Source: Ilumatobacteraceae bacterium
Lineage (GTDB): Bacteria; Actinomycetota; Acidimicrobiia; Acidimicrobiales; Ilumatobacteraceae
Direction: 5' to 3'
Assembly (NCBI GenBank): GCA_024644465.1
Contig: JAHEKY010000013.1
Span: 1-45,512, forward strand
Length of the DNA: 45,512 nucleotides
The notes beneath the pieces were generated by a model that saw only the letters and a list, made by a program, of their open reading frames with translations, was not told the DNA's origin and searched no databases. Made by a program: the position numbers and the translations under genes. Of the stretch, positions 1 through 9,000 are shown piece by piece (positions within the stretch are counted from its first letter, which is position 1; the number at the start of each line of letters is the position of its first letter).

Positions 1-1214
1 TAGTTCGTGTCGTTCGCCATCGCGAGGACGTCGTCGCCGTCGCCGTACGTGATCACCGGCGCGACGGGGCCGAACGTCTCCTCGCGGCGGATCAGCATGT
101 CGTCGGTGACATCGGTGACGAGCGTCGGCGCGTAGAAGTGGCCGGCGTCGAAGCCGGCACCCGTGAGCCGCTGACCGCCGACCGGCACGCCGGCGCCCTT
201 CGCCAGCGCGTCGTCGACCTGACGCGCCACCTTGGCGACCGCGGCCTCGTTCACGAGCGGGCCGACCCCGACGCCGTCATCCATCCCGTTGCCGGCCTTC
301 ACCCGACCGACGCGCTCGACGAGCGTGTCGACGAACGCGTCGCGCCCGGACTCGTGGACGTACAGCCGATTCGGACTGATGCACGCCTGGCCGGAGTTGA
401 GGAACTTCAATGCCGCCGCGCCCTTCGCCGCATGGACGGGGTCGGCATCGGGGAAGACGATGAACGGCGCGTGGCCGCCGAGCTCGACCGACACCCGCTT
501 GAGGTTGCCCGCCGCCTGTCCGGCGAGCATCTTGCCGACCGCGGTCGAACCGGTGAAGGTCAGCTTGCGGACCCGCTCGTCGCTGGTGAAGACCTCGCCG
601 ATCGGCTTCGGATCGAGTGCGGTGACGAGGTTGACGACGCCTGCCGGCGCGCCGGCGTCAGCGACGATGCGGAAGATCGCCTGTGCGCACAGCGGTGTCG
701 CCTCGGCGGCCTTCAACACGAGCGTGCAACCGGCGGCCAGCGCCGGGCCCATCTTGCGGGTCAACATCGACATCGGGTAGTTCCACGGCGTGATCGCCGC
801 GACGACGCCGACCGGCTGCTTCAGCACGAGGAACCGCTGATCGGCCCGCCCCGACGGCAGCCACTCGCCCGCCACCCGTTTCGCCTCCTCCGCGTACCAT
901 CGCAGGAAGTCCGCGCCGTACTTCACCTCCGCGGCGCTCGCCTTCAGCGGCTTGCCCTGTTCGCGGGTCATCAGCTCCGCGAGCTCGGCGCTCCGCGCGG
1001 TCATCAACTGCCATGCGCTGTACAGCACGTCGGCGCGCTCGTACGCGGTCGTCGAGGACCACGAACCGAACGCGGCGTCGGCCGCCGCGATCGCCCGCTC
1101 CGCGTCGGCCGCGCCGCCGTCGGGCACGTCGCCGATCACCTCACCCGTCGCCGGATTGGTCACGTCGAAGCGGTTGCCGGACTCCGCCTCGCACCACTCA
1201 CCTTCGATGAACAT
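1..1214 (-). CDS. NAD(P)-dependent aldehyde dehydrogenase, succinate-semialdehyde dehydrogenase-like (3' end outside window)
   Basis: The minus strand reads open from an ATG at 1214 to the window edge, about 404 residues, so the C-terminus is missing. It starts MFIEGEWCEAESG. It contains the ALDH landmarks TPWNYPMSMLTRK (cofactor pocket), FTGSTAVGK (Rossmann loop), ELGGHAPFIVF (with the general-base Glu), NSGQACISPNR (nucleophilic Cys) and EETFGPVAP. The family oxidises an aldehyde to an acid with NAD(P)+ in the cytosol. The GabD-like motif set suggests succinate semialdehyde or a related short aldehyde, but the substrate is inferred. A -10 box TAGCCT lies 7 nt before the ATG, so the mRNA is probably leaderless. 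It is divergent from the CocE-like gene. Confidence 0.9.
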   Translation of the reverse strand, partial: MFIEGEWCEAESGNRFDVTNPATGEVIGDVPDGGAADAERAIAAADAAFGSWSSTTAYERADVLYSAWQLMTARSAELAELMTREQGKPLKASAAEVKYGADFLRWYAEEAKRVAGEWLPSGRADQRFLVLKQPVGVVAAITPWNYPMSMLTRKMGPALAAGCTLVLKAAEATPLCAQAIFRIVADAGAPAGVVNLVTALDPKPIGEVFTSDERVRKLTFTGSTAVGKMLAGQAAGNLKRVSVELGGHAPFIVFPDADPVHAAKGAAALKFLNSGQACISPNRLYVHESGRDAFVDTLVERVGRVKAGNGMDDGVGVGPLVNEAAVAKVARQVDDALAKGAGVPVGGQRLTGAGFDAGHFYAPTLVTDVTDDMLIRREETFGPVAPVITYGDGDDVLAMANDTN

Positions 1215-1221
1215 GGCGACG

Positions 1222-1227
1222 AGGCTA
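1222..1227 (-). promoter_or_regulatory. -10 box of leaderless promoter for the aldehyde dehydrogenase
   Basis: TAGCCT on the minus strand, followed by 7 nt and the ATG at 1214. The same hexamer at a similar distance precedes several other starts in this window. Confidence 0.55.
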
Positions 1228-1303
1228 GGTCGTGGCGCTGCGCGCGGTGGACCGCGACCCGCCCCGAGTGGAGTGTGCGCCGACGGCATGCGAGGATGCC
1301 CCG

Positions 1304-3679
1304 ATGCGTCGCTTGATGGTCGTGCCAGCCGCGTCTTGCCTGCTCATCGTCGCGGCATGCACCGGCCGCGACAGCGGCGCGCCCGACACGGCGACGCCGC
1401 CCGGCGAGACGATCGTGGTCGCGACCGAACCGATCGCCGACACCGCGCCGCCCGCCACCGACGGCCCGCCGGACACGCTGGCGATCATCAATCTGGCCGA
1501 CCTGCCCCCACTGTTGACGGGCGACGTCCGGCCCGGCGTGGAGCAGCTCGCCGTGCTCGGCGCGGACCCCGGCCTCGAGTTCTCGCTGCGCGTCCTACCG
1601 GGGCCACAGGATGGCGGCGGCGATCAACAGTACCCCGCCGTCGTGGCGACCGGCACGACCGACGAGTACGGGTCACTGCTGTTCCGCGACCTCGACCCGG
1701 CCGACCTGTACATCGTGGAATCGGCGCTCTCCCGCGACCTGCCGCTGCAGGTGCTCACTCGCGACGCGCACCCGGAGACCGCGTTCTACGCCGAGCAACG
1801 CCTGCCCGCGCCCGGCTACGGGTACATCACGATGCGCGACGGCACGACGCTCGCCGCCAACGTCGTGTTGCCGGGCCCGGTCGAGGACGGTCCGTATCCG
1901 ACGGTGGTCGAGTACTCGGGCTACACCCCGGCGGATCCGGAGGGCCAGGGCTTCGGCGACCTGTTCACGCCACTGGGGTACGCCTACGTCGGGGTGAACA
2001 TGCGCGGCACCGGCTGCTCCGGCGGTTCGTTCCGCTACTTCGAGTACGCCCAGAGCGTCGACGGCTACGACGTGATCGAGGCGGTCGCTGCGCAGCCCTG
2101 GGTCTTCGAGAACCGTGTCGGCATGGTCGGCGTCTCCTACCCGGGGATCAGCCAGCTGTTCGTCGCACAGACCCAACCGCCGAGCCTCGCCGCGATCACG
2201 CCGTTCTCGGTGATCGACGACAGCTACAACTCGACGCTGTCCCCCGGCGGCATCCTCAACACCGGCTTCGCCGTCGAATGGACAGAGGATCGCGTCGATC
2301 AGGCCCAGCCGGCGATCGACCCCGACGGCGTGATCCTCGACGAGGGCGGGCAGGGGTGGGCGAAGGAGCGCATCGCCGCCGGCGACGAGATGTGCGCCGC
2401 CAACCAGGCGCTGCGGCTGCAGAACCCCGACCTGATCGGCGAGGTGTTCGATTCGCCGTTCTACGAGGCCGACGTCGGAGATGAGATCGCGCCCCGGCTG
2501 TTCGTCGACCGGATCACCGTGCCGACCTTCGTCGCCGGGGCGTGGCAAGACGAGCAGACCGGCGGCCGGTTCGCAACGATGCTCGACCGGTTCACCGGCA
2601 CCGACCGCCTGTACGTGTCGCTGATGAACGGCCTGCACACCGAGTCGATCGGCCCGGCGAACTTCGCCCGGTGGATCGAGTTCCTCGACCTGTACGTCGC
2701 CCGTCGCACGCCGAGCCTGGCGACCGCCCGGACGATCGCACCGATTCTCGCTGCTGGGTTGTTCGGCACGGGCGAACTCGAGCTGCCCCCCGATCGCTTC
2801 GCCGGCATGACCCACGGCGAGGCACTCGCCGTGTTCGAGAACGAGCCGGCGGTCCGCGTGCTGTTCGAGGAAGGCGCGGCGGACGGTACGCCGGCGCGCA
2901 CACCACTGCCCCGCTTCGTCGAGGAATTCGATGCGTGGCCGATCCCCGAGGTCGAGCCCACCGAGTGGTTCCTCGGCTCCGACGGCGCGCTGCTCACGGA
3001 GCCGGAGCCCGACAACGGCCGCGCCGGCTACCTCGCACTGCCCGACGGCATCCCGGCGACGTTCTACGACGGCAACAGCAGCGACCTGTGGCGGGTCGAC
3101 GTCGAGTGGGACTGGCAGGAGCCCGCACCCGGAACGGCGGCGACGTTCCTGACGCCGCCGCTCGACGAGACCGTGACGATGATCGGGTCGGCATCGGCGG
3201 ACCTGTGGGCCAGCTCGAACCTCGGCGACACCGACTTCGAGGTCACGCTGTCCGAGGTGCGACCGGACGGCCAGGAGATGTACGTGCAGTCGGGCTGGCT
3301 GCGCGCCAGCCACCGCGCCCTCGACGAGGCGGCATCGACGGAGCTGTGGCCCGTCCACACCCACCTCGCGGCGGACGCCGAACCGCTCGCCGGCGGCGAC
3401 GGCGGGAGTGGGTTCGATCTCGTCCGCGTCGAGATCTTCCCGTTCGCCCACGTGTTCCGGGCCGGCTCGCAGATCCGGTTGTCGGTCGACGCTCCCGGGG
3501 GCAACCGGCCGGTCTGGGTCTTCGACACGATCGCCGGTGGCGAGCAGGTGCAGATCGCCCTCGGTGGCGACTACCCGTCGAAGATCGTGCTCCCCGTGGT
3601 GCCAGGTCTCGACCCGCCCGCCGAGCACCCCGAGTGCGGCGCCCTCCGCGGCCAACCGTGCCGGCGCTTCTCCGGCTGA
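1304..3679 (+). CDS. CocE/NonD family (S15) hydrolase, predicted lipoprotein
   Basis: This 791-residue protein starts MRRLMVVPAASC. A short basic and hydrophobic signal ends in a lipobox (IVAAC, Cys about 19), so it is probably a lipoprotein on the outer face of the membrane. The alpha/beta-hydrolase core carries MRGTGCSGG and the nucleophile elbow GVSYPG, with Ser near residue 278. The likely His is in NGLHTES. The C-terminal 250 residues fit the beta-sandwich of X-Pro dipeptidyl peptidase/CocE enzymes, which cleave acyl esters or N-terminal X-Pro dipeptides. The substrate cannot be read from sequence. An upstream in-frame start at 1232 would bury the signal peptide, so I chose ATG 1304. Confidence 0.9.
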   Translation: MRRLMVVPAASCLLIVAACTGRDSGAPDTATPPGETIVVATEPIADTAPPATDGPPDTLAIINLADLPPLLTGDVRPGVEQLAVLGADPGLEFSLRVLPGPQDGGGDQQYPAVVATGTTDEYGSLLFRDLDPADLYIVESALSRDLPLQVLTRDAHPETAFYAEQRLPAPGYGYITMRDGTTLAANVVLPGPVEDGPYPTVVEYSGYTPADPEGQGFGDLFTPLGYAYVGVNMRGTGCSGGSFRYFEYAQSVDGYDVIEAVAAQPWVFENRVGMVGVSYPGISQLFVAQTQPPSLAAITPFSVIDDSYNSTLSPGGILNTGFAVEWTEDRVDQAQPAIDPDGVILDEGGQGWAKERIAAGDEMCAANQALRLQNPDLIGEVFDSPFYEADVGDEIAPRLFVDRITVPTFVAGAWQDEQTGGRFATMLDRFTGTDRLYVSLMNGLHTESIGPANFARWIEFLDLYVARRTPSLATARTIAPILAAGLFGTGELELPPDRFAGMTHGEALAVFENEPAVRVLFEEGAADGTPARTPLPRFVEEFDAWPIPEVEPTEWFLGSDGALLTEPEPDNGRAGYLALPDGIPATFYDGNSSDLWRVDVEWDWQEPAPGTAATFLTPPLDETVTMIGSASADLWASSNLGDTDFEVTLSEVRPDGQEMYVQSGWLRASHRALDEAASTELWPVHTHLAADAEPLAGGDGGSGFDLVRVEIFPFAHVFRAGSQIRLSVDAPGGNRPVWVFDTIAGGEQVQIALGGDYPSKIVLPVVPGLDPPAEHPECGALRGQPCRRFSG

Positions 3680-3722
3680 CCCGCCGGCGCGCCCGCACAT
3701 CGTGTTCCCGTGTGATCCGACT

Positions 3723-3765
3723 CTGCGGACGCATCATTGCGGAATCCGCATCACAACGTCCGCAG
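3723..3765. promoter_or_regulatory. 43-bp interrupted palindrome, candidate operator upstream of the MmyB-like regulator
   Basis: Outer arms CTGCGGACG (3723-3731) and CGTCCGCAG (3757-3765) share an exact centre of symmetry (3744) with an inner palindrome GCGGAATCCGC (3739-3749). The position, 55 bp before the regulator start and 43 bp after the CocE stop, fits either an operator or a terminator. The two-shell symmetry favours protein binding. Confidence 0.45.
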
Positions 3766-3819
3766 AACCGGGTTCACGCGTGGGAGTGGTGAGACGAGCG
3801 CAATGATTGACTCTGGAGT

Positions 3820-4647
3820 GTGGGGGAAGCCGACCATCGCAAGGAACTCGCCGAGTTCCTCAGGGCGCGGCGCGAAACGACCCAGCCGGAGGCGGTCGGG
3901 CTGCCGCGCGGCCGTGGCCGGCGCACGCCGGGTCTGCGTCGGGAGGAGGTCGCACTGCTCGCAGGCGTGTCGGTCACCTGGTACACGTGGCTCGAGCAGG
4001 GCCGACGGATCAACGCGTCGCACGACGTGCTCAACGCGATCGGGCGGGCGCTGCGCCTCGACGATGCCGGTCTGGAGCACGTGATCGCCCTGACCGAGCC
4101 AGGCACGGCGGAGATCGAGGCGCCCCGCGAGGCGCCGACCGCGCTCGTGCGGTTGCTCGACGCGCTGATGCCCGCACCGGCGTACGTCCTCGGCCCGCAC
4201 TGGGAGTTCGTGGCGTGGAACGCCGCGCAGGCACGGCTGTACCCGCGCATCGCCGAGCTCGAACCGCCCCGCCTCAACCTGCTCTGGGTGCTGTTCGCCG
4301 ATGCGTCGACCCGGGAGCTGATCGTCGACTGGGACATCCACGCCCGTCAGGCGCTCGCCGAGTTCCGATCGGCGACGTCGACGGTCCGCCACGACCATGC
4401 GATGAGCGAGCTCGTCGAACTGCTGATCGCCGAGAGCGACGAGTTCGCCCGCTGGTGGCCGGAGCACGACGTGTCCGGATTCGAGACGCGCCTGCGACGA
4501 TTCTCACATCCGGTCGCCGGCGAACTGACGTTCGAGTACCAGCAGCTCGCCCCGGCGGAGTGGCCGAACCTCCGCGTCGTCGCACAGCTCGCCGTGCCGG
4601 GCGACGACTCCGCCCAGCGACTCGGCGTCCGGCACCATCCGTTCTGA
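3820..4647 (+). CDS. XRE-family transcriptional regulator with MmyB-like ligand-binding domain
   Basis: The protein has 275 residues and starts at GTG 3820. An in-frame stop at 3808 leaves no earlier start, and no clear ribosome binding site is present. Residues about 8-75 form a helix-turn-helix (LRREEVALLAGVSVTWYTWLEQGR) typical of the Streptomyces MmyB group. Residues about 100-260 match the MmyB-type ligand-binding domain (YVLGPHWEFVAWN, and a late LTFEYQQL segment). Members are soluble DNA-binding regulators that often control neighbouring oxidoreductase genes. The ligand and targets are unknown here. The dyad element just upstream may be an autoregulatory site. It is convergent with the small ORF at 4685-4846. 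Confidence 0.88.
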   Translation: MGEADHRKELAEFLRARRETTQPEAVGLPRGRGRRTPGLRREEVALLAGVSVTWYTWLEQGRRINASHDVLNAIGRALRLDDAGLEHVIALTEPGTAEIEAPREAPTALVRLLDALMPAPAYVLGPHWEFVAWNAAQARLYPRIAELEPPRLNLLWVLFADASTRELIVDWDIHARQALAEFRSATSTVRHDHAMSELVELLIAESDEFARWWPEHDVSGFETRLRRFSHPVAGELTFEYQQLAPAEWPNLRVVAQLAVPGDDSAQRLGVRHHPF

Positions 4648-4653
4648 GCCGCG

Positions 4654-4679
4654 GCCGGACGCGTCCGGACGCGTCCGGC
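4654..4679. terminator. Perfect 26-bp palindrome, bidirectional terminator between convergent genes
   Basis: GCCGGACGCGTCC is followed immediately by its reverse complement (centre between 4666 and 4667). It contains two overlapping GGACGCGTCC units. It lies 7 nt after the regulator stop and 6 nt before the stop end of the opposing small ORF. Termination is inferred; no T-tract is present, as is common in high-GC genomes. Confidence 0.55.
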
Positions 4680-4684
4680 TCGTC

Positions 4685-4846
4685 TCAGGCCTCGTCGATC
4701 CGTGCCCGCGGTGCGAGCCGGCCGGGCTGCATGGAGCCCGGCGTCAACCCTGCGGGGTTGAGCAGCCGGCCCCGTGGCGTCGGTGCCGAGGGTCGCGCCG
4801 TCCGGCGATGCTGCCGCGGCGCGAGTCGAGCGGTGCGCTGTTCCAT
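4685..4846 (-). CDS. Small Arg/Pro-rich ORF, 53 residues, unknown function
   Basis: I do not recognise this protein. The minus-strand ATG at 4846 is preceded by a very good ribosome binding site (AGGAGG, 4 nt spacer), unusual in a window where many genes look leaderless. The peptide starts MEQRTARLAPRQ. It is very basic and Pro-rich, and the block RLAPR occurs twice (near residues 7 and 43). The tail ends in acidic DEA. There is no signal peptide or membrane segment and no Cys. It lies downstream of the PfkB kinase on the same strand, with a 7-bp GC hairpin (4869-4887) just upstream of its ribosome binding site. It could be a small regulatory or modified peptide, or a false ORF. Confidence 0.5.
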   Translation of the reverse strand: MEQRTARLAPRQHRRTARPSAPTPRGRLLNPAGLTPGSMQPGRLAPRARIDEA

Positions 4847-4868
4847 CTGACCTCCTGGGGAGCCGTCA

Positions 4869-4887
4869 CCCGCCGCTGATCGGCGGG
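4869..4887 (-). terminator. GC hairpin upstream of the small ORF
   Basis: CCCGCCG and CGGCGGG arms flank a 5-nt loop. It lies between the PfkB stop (4971) and the small-ORF ribosome binding site (about 4851-4856). It could terminate the kinase transcript or act as a leader hairpin. Confidence 0.4.
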
Positions 4888-4970
4888 ACATCGGTCAGGG
4901 AACCAACGTCGTGCTTCGGCCGGATGGCCGCCGTGTGAACGCTTCGTTTCGGGCGGCGTGCGACGAACGG

Positions 4971-5888
4971 TCAGCCCGTCGCCCAGTCCGCCGCCAACTC
5001 GGCGCGGGTCGGCGGGTCGGCGCCCCGGCGCGTCACGACCACGGCGGCGGCGGCGTGCGCAGCCGCGACCGCGTTCGTGAGGTTGTCGAGGCCGATGTCG
5101 GCGCGTTCGAACCCGACCGCGGACCACCACGCGAGCAGCCCGCCGGCGAACGTGTCACCGGCGCCGATCGTGTCGACGACCGGGGCCTCCAGTCGCGGCA
5201 CCCCCACGACCGCGACACCGTCCGCGGTCACGACGGTCGTCGATGCCGAACCGGCCGTGGCGAGTACGGCGCGACATCCCGATTCGAGCAGTGCGTTCGC
5301 CGCGTCGGTGACGCCGAGACCCGGTGACAGGTATGCGAGGTCCTCGTCGCTGACCTTGACGATGTCGGCGCGTGCGATGACACGGTCGAGCCGGTCGCGG
5401 TACGCGGCGGCGTCGGTCGTGATCTTCGGCCGGCAGTTGATGTCGACCATCACGAGCGTGGTCGCGGGGCACCGCTCGACAGCCTCCGCGATCGTGCCGG
5501 CCATCGGCTCGAGCAAGAGGCCGAGCCCGCCGGTGAAGAAGACGTCCGGCGCATCGCCGAGTTCGAGCCGATCGAGGGAGGGTGCGGACGTGCCGTCGAT
5601 GTAGAAGCGATACACCGCCGCGCCGGCCTCGTCCAGTTCGGCGGCCGCGAGCGTCGTCGGTGCGTCGGTCCGCACCGCCGGCTCGACGCCGACGCCGTCG
5701 TCGAGCAGTTGCCTCGTGAGCATGCTGCCGAACCGATCTCGGGACAGCACGCCGCCGAACTCGACCGTCGCGCCGAGCCGGGCTGCCGCGCGGGCGGCGT
5801 TGAACGGTGCGCCTCCGAGCGCGGCCTCGACGGAGCCGTCAGGCTGGATCACGAGGTCGATGAGCGCCTCACCGGCGACGAGAATCAT
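4971..5888 (-). CDS. PfkB-family carbohydrate kinase, fructokinase-like
   Basis: The protein has 305 residues, normal for the family, and is a cytosolic ATP-dependent sugar kinase. It opens with MILVAGEALIDLV and the substrate loop GGAPFNAARAAARLG. A central MVDINCRPK strand follows. The PfkB signature is DTIGAGDTFAGG near residue 240, including the catalytic-base Asp and the GAGD anion hole. The motif set is closest to fructokinases and 2-keto-3-deoxygluconate kinases, and the exact sugar is inferred. It stands alone, divergent from the indolepyruvate oxidoreductase. Only the small ORF follows on the same strand. Confidence 0.9.
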   Translation of the reverse strand: MILVAGEALIDLVIQPDGSVEAALGGAPFNAARAAARLGATVEFGGVLSRDRFGSMLTRQLLDDGVGVEPAVRTDAPTTLAAAELDEAGAAVYRFYIDGTSAPSLDRLELGDAPDVFFTGGLGLLLEPMAGTIAEAVERCPATTLVMVDINCRPKITTDAAAYRDRLDRVIARADIVKVSDEDLAYLSPGLGVTDAANALLESGCRAVLATAGSASTTVVTADGVAVVGVPRLEAPVVDTIGAGDTFAGGLLAWWSAVGFERADIGLDNLTNAVAAAHAAAAVVVTRRGADPPTRAELAADWATG

Positions 5889-6020
5889 GCGTCATGGTCG
5901 CACGTCGCGGTACGCGTCTGTCAACCGTCGCGTTCCGACGGGAGCGTCGAATACACGAAGCGCCGATCGATCACACGGCGGAACCTGGTGGTCCGAGTGC
6001 CCCGAACGAGCGCCGAGGCG

Positions 6021-6051
6021 TTGCGCTCCCGTCGTACGGTTGGGATACAAC
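6021..6051 (+). promoter_or_regulatory. Candidate promoter of the indolepyruvate oxidoreductase gene
   Basis: TTGCGC (6021-6026) and TACAAC (6046-6051) are separated by 19 bp, about 28 bp before the ATG. The ATG is preceded by AAGGAT, so this transcript would be leadered, unlike many neighbours. Confidence 0.35.
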
Positions 6052-6079
6052 TGGGGCGGAGAACGACGAAAGGATCTTC

Positions 6080-9000
6080 ATGGCGACGACGGGCGAGACC
6101 GGCACCCACCGCGACTACGAGCTCTCCGATCGATTCCGGCTCGAGACCGGCACCGTGTTCCTGTCCGGCGTGCAGGCGATCGCACGGCTGCCGATCGACC
6201 AACTGCGCATCGATCGACGCCTCGGGCTGACGACCGCCGCGTTCGCTTCCGGGTACCAGGGTTCGCCGGTCGGGACGTTCACCGAGGAGTTGCGCCGCGC
6301 CCACCGGACCGTGCCCCATCTCCCCGTCGTGATCCGACCGGGCCTCAACGAGGACCTGGCGGCCACGTCGGTGATGGGCAGCCAGCTCGCGATGACCCTC
6401 GACGACGCCACGTACGACGGCGTCGTCGGCATCTGGTACGGCAAGGGCCCCGGCTTCGACCGCAGCAGCGACGCGATCCGCCACGCCGTGTTCGCGGGCA
6501 CGTCGATGCACGGCGGGGTCGTGGCGATCGTCGGCGACGATCCCGCTGCGAAGTCGTCGACGGTCCCGTCGTCGAGCGATGCGACGATGGTCGACCTGCA
6601 CATGCCGATCTTGTTCCCCGGCGACGTGCAGGAAGCGCTCGACGTGTCGCGCCACGCCGTCGCGCTGTCGCGTTCGTGCGGGCTGTGGGCCGGGCTCAAG
6701 CTCGTCACCGCGGTCGCGGACGGCACCGGCACGGTCGACGTCGACCCCGACCGGATCCGCCCGACGGCACCGGTCGTCGAAGTGGACGGCAAGCCGTTCC
6801 AGCCGACACCGAACGGCCACCTGATCACCCCGTACACGCTCGACATGGAGATCGAGTTCCAGCAGGTGCGCTCGGTGCTCGCCCGGCAGTACGGCGTCGA
6901 CAACCACCTGAACCGGGTCAGCGTCCGCAGCGGCGACGACTGGATCGGCTTCGCCGCCTGCGGCAACACGTACCACGAGCTGCGCGAAGCACTCGCCGTG
7001 CTCGGCTTCGCGACCGACGACGAACTGCGCCGCGCCGGCATCCGGCTCTTTCAACTGTTGATGCCGGTGCCGCTCGATCCGGGCCTGGTGCGCGAGTTCG
7101 CCGAGGGGCTCGACGAGGTGGTCGTCGTCGAGGAGAAGAACCCGACGCTGGAGGGCGTGATCAAGGGGGCGCTCTACGACGGCTCGCACCATCCGCGCGT
7201 CGTCGGCCGCCATGACGAGCGCGGTGCCGTGCTGATCAACGGGTTCGGCACGCTCGACGTCGACAAGCTGATCCCCCCACTGCACGACCGGTTGTCGACC
7301 AGACTGGGCGACCGGTTGCGACCGCTCGACGAGATCCTGCCGCCGAAGCGCGAACTGATCCCGCTCGCCGTCAATCGCACGCCGTACTACTGCTCCGGAT
7401 GCCCCCACAACACGAGTACGCGCGCCGAGCCCGGCACCCTCGTCGGCGGTGGCATCGGCTGTCATGCGATGGTCGCCTTCATGGACCCGGCGCGCGTCGG
7501 CGACATCGTCGGTCTCACCCAGATGGGGGGCGAGGGCGCGCAGTGGATCGGCATCTCGCCGTTCATCGAGCGCTCCCACCTCGTCCAGAACATCGGCGAC
7601 GGTACGTTCTTCCACTCGGGTTCGCTCGCCGTCCGCGCGGCGGTCGCCGCGGACATCGACATCACGTACAAGCTGCTGTACAACGGCACCGTCGCGATGA
7701 CTGGCGGCCAGGACCCCGAGGGCCAGATGTCGGTCCCCGACCTCGCCCACCTGCTCCTGCTCGAAGGCGTGAAGCGGGTGATCGTGACGAGTGACGACCC
7801 CGACCGCTACCCCCGCAGCGACTACCCGGCAGGCGTCGACGTGTGGGATCGCGACCGCCTCGCCGAGGCGCAGCGCGTGCTCGCCGACATCAAGGGCGTG
7901 ACGGCGCTGATCCACGACCAGGCGTGCGCCGCCGAGAATCGACGCGGCCGGTCGCGCGGCACCGTCGCCACACCCGGCTTCCGGGTCGTCATCAACGAGC
8001 GGGTGTGTGAGGGCTGTGGCGACTGCGGCGACGTCAGCAACTGCCTGTCGGTGCAGCCGGTCGACACGCCGTACGGCCGCAAGACCAGGATCCACCAGAC
8101 GAGCTGCAACTATGACCTGTCGTGCATGAAGGGCGACTGCCCGTCGTTCGCGACCGTCGAGGTTCCCGCAACGGCAAGTGCACAGCCGCGCCCGCTGCCG
8201 ACACCACCGACCGACATCGCCGCGCCGCACGCCCCGATCGTCGACCCGGAGAATTTCACGGTCCGTCTGACCGGCATCGGTGGCACCGGTGTGATCACCG
8301 TCAGCCAGATCCTCGGCACCGCAGCGATGCTCGCGGACCGCACGGTGCGCGGCCTCGACCAGACGGGCCTGTCACAGAAGGCCGGGCCGGTCGTCAGCGA
8401 CGTCTGCATCACGTCGGGCGACGCCCCGTCGTCCAACCACGCCAACGCGTCGGGCGTCGACAGCATCCTCGCGTTCGACCTGCTCGTCGGCGCGCGGGAC
8501 TCGAACCTCAGCGGTGCCCGCCCCGACCGAACAGTGATGATCGCGTCGACCGATGCGGTGCCCACCGGGTCGATGGTCACGCAGCCGACGTTGCGTCTCG
8601 ACAGCGCCGAGACGCTGATCAGCCGCGTCGCGGCGGTGACACGGGCCGACCGGAACCGATATCTCGATGCCGCCGCGCTCGCGAACGGGCTGCTCGGGTC
8701 GACGACGACGGCCAACATCCTCGTGCTCGGAGCCGCCGTGCAGGCCGGTGCGGTGCCGGTGCCCCCGGAGGACATCGAGCGGGCGATCGGTCTGAACGGC
8801 GTCGCGGTCGAGAAGAACGTCGCGGCGTTCCGCTGGGGCCGCGCGTGGGTCGATGACGCCGACGCCGTCGAACTCGCCGCCGACCTGCCCCGGGCGCCGC
8901 GACCGGAGACGCTCGACGAACTGATCGACCGGCTCGCCGCCGACCTCGTCGAGTACCAGTCCGACTCGTACGCGAGCCGCTTCCGCGACGTCGTCGCTTG

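Noticed and set aside
1673-3700. Long minus-strand ORF (675 codons) opposite the CocE-like gene
   Set aside because: Composition is Arg/Gly/Val-rich shadow coding typical of high-GC antisense frames. The plus strand has a signal peptide and a complete hydrolase signature.
5921-8230. Minus-strand ORF of 769 codons
   Set aside because: Antisense shadow of the indolepyruvate oxidoreductase, which has clear TPP and iron-sulfur motifs on the plus strand.
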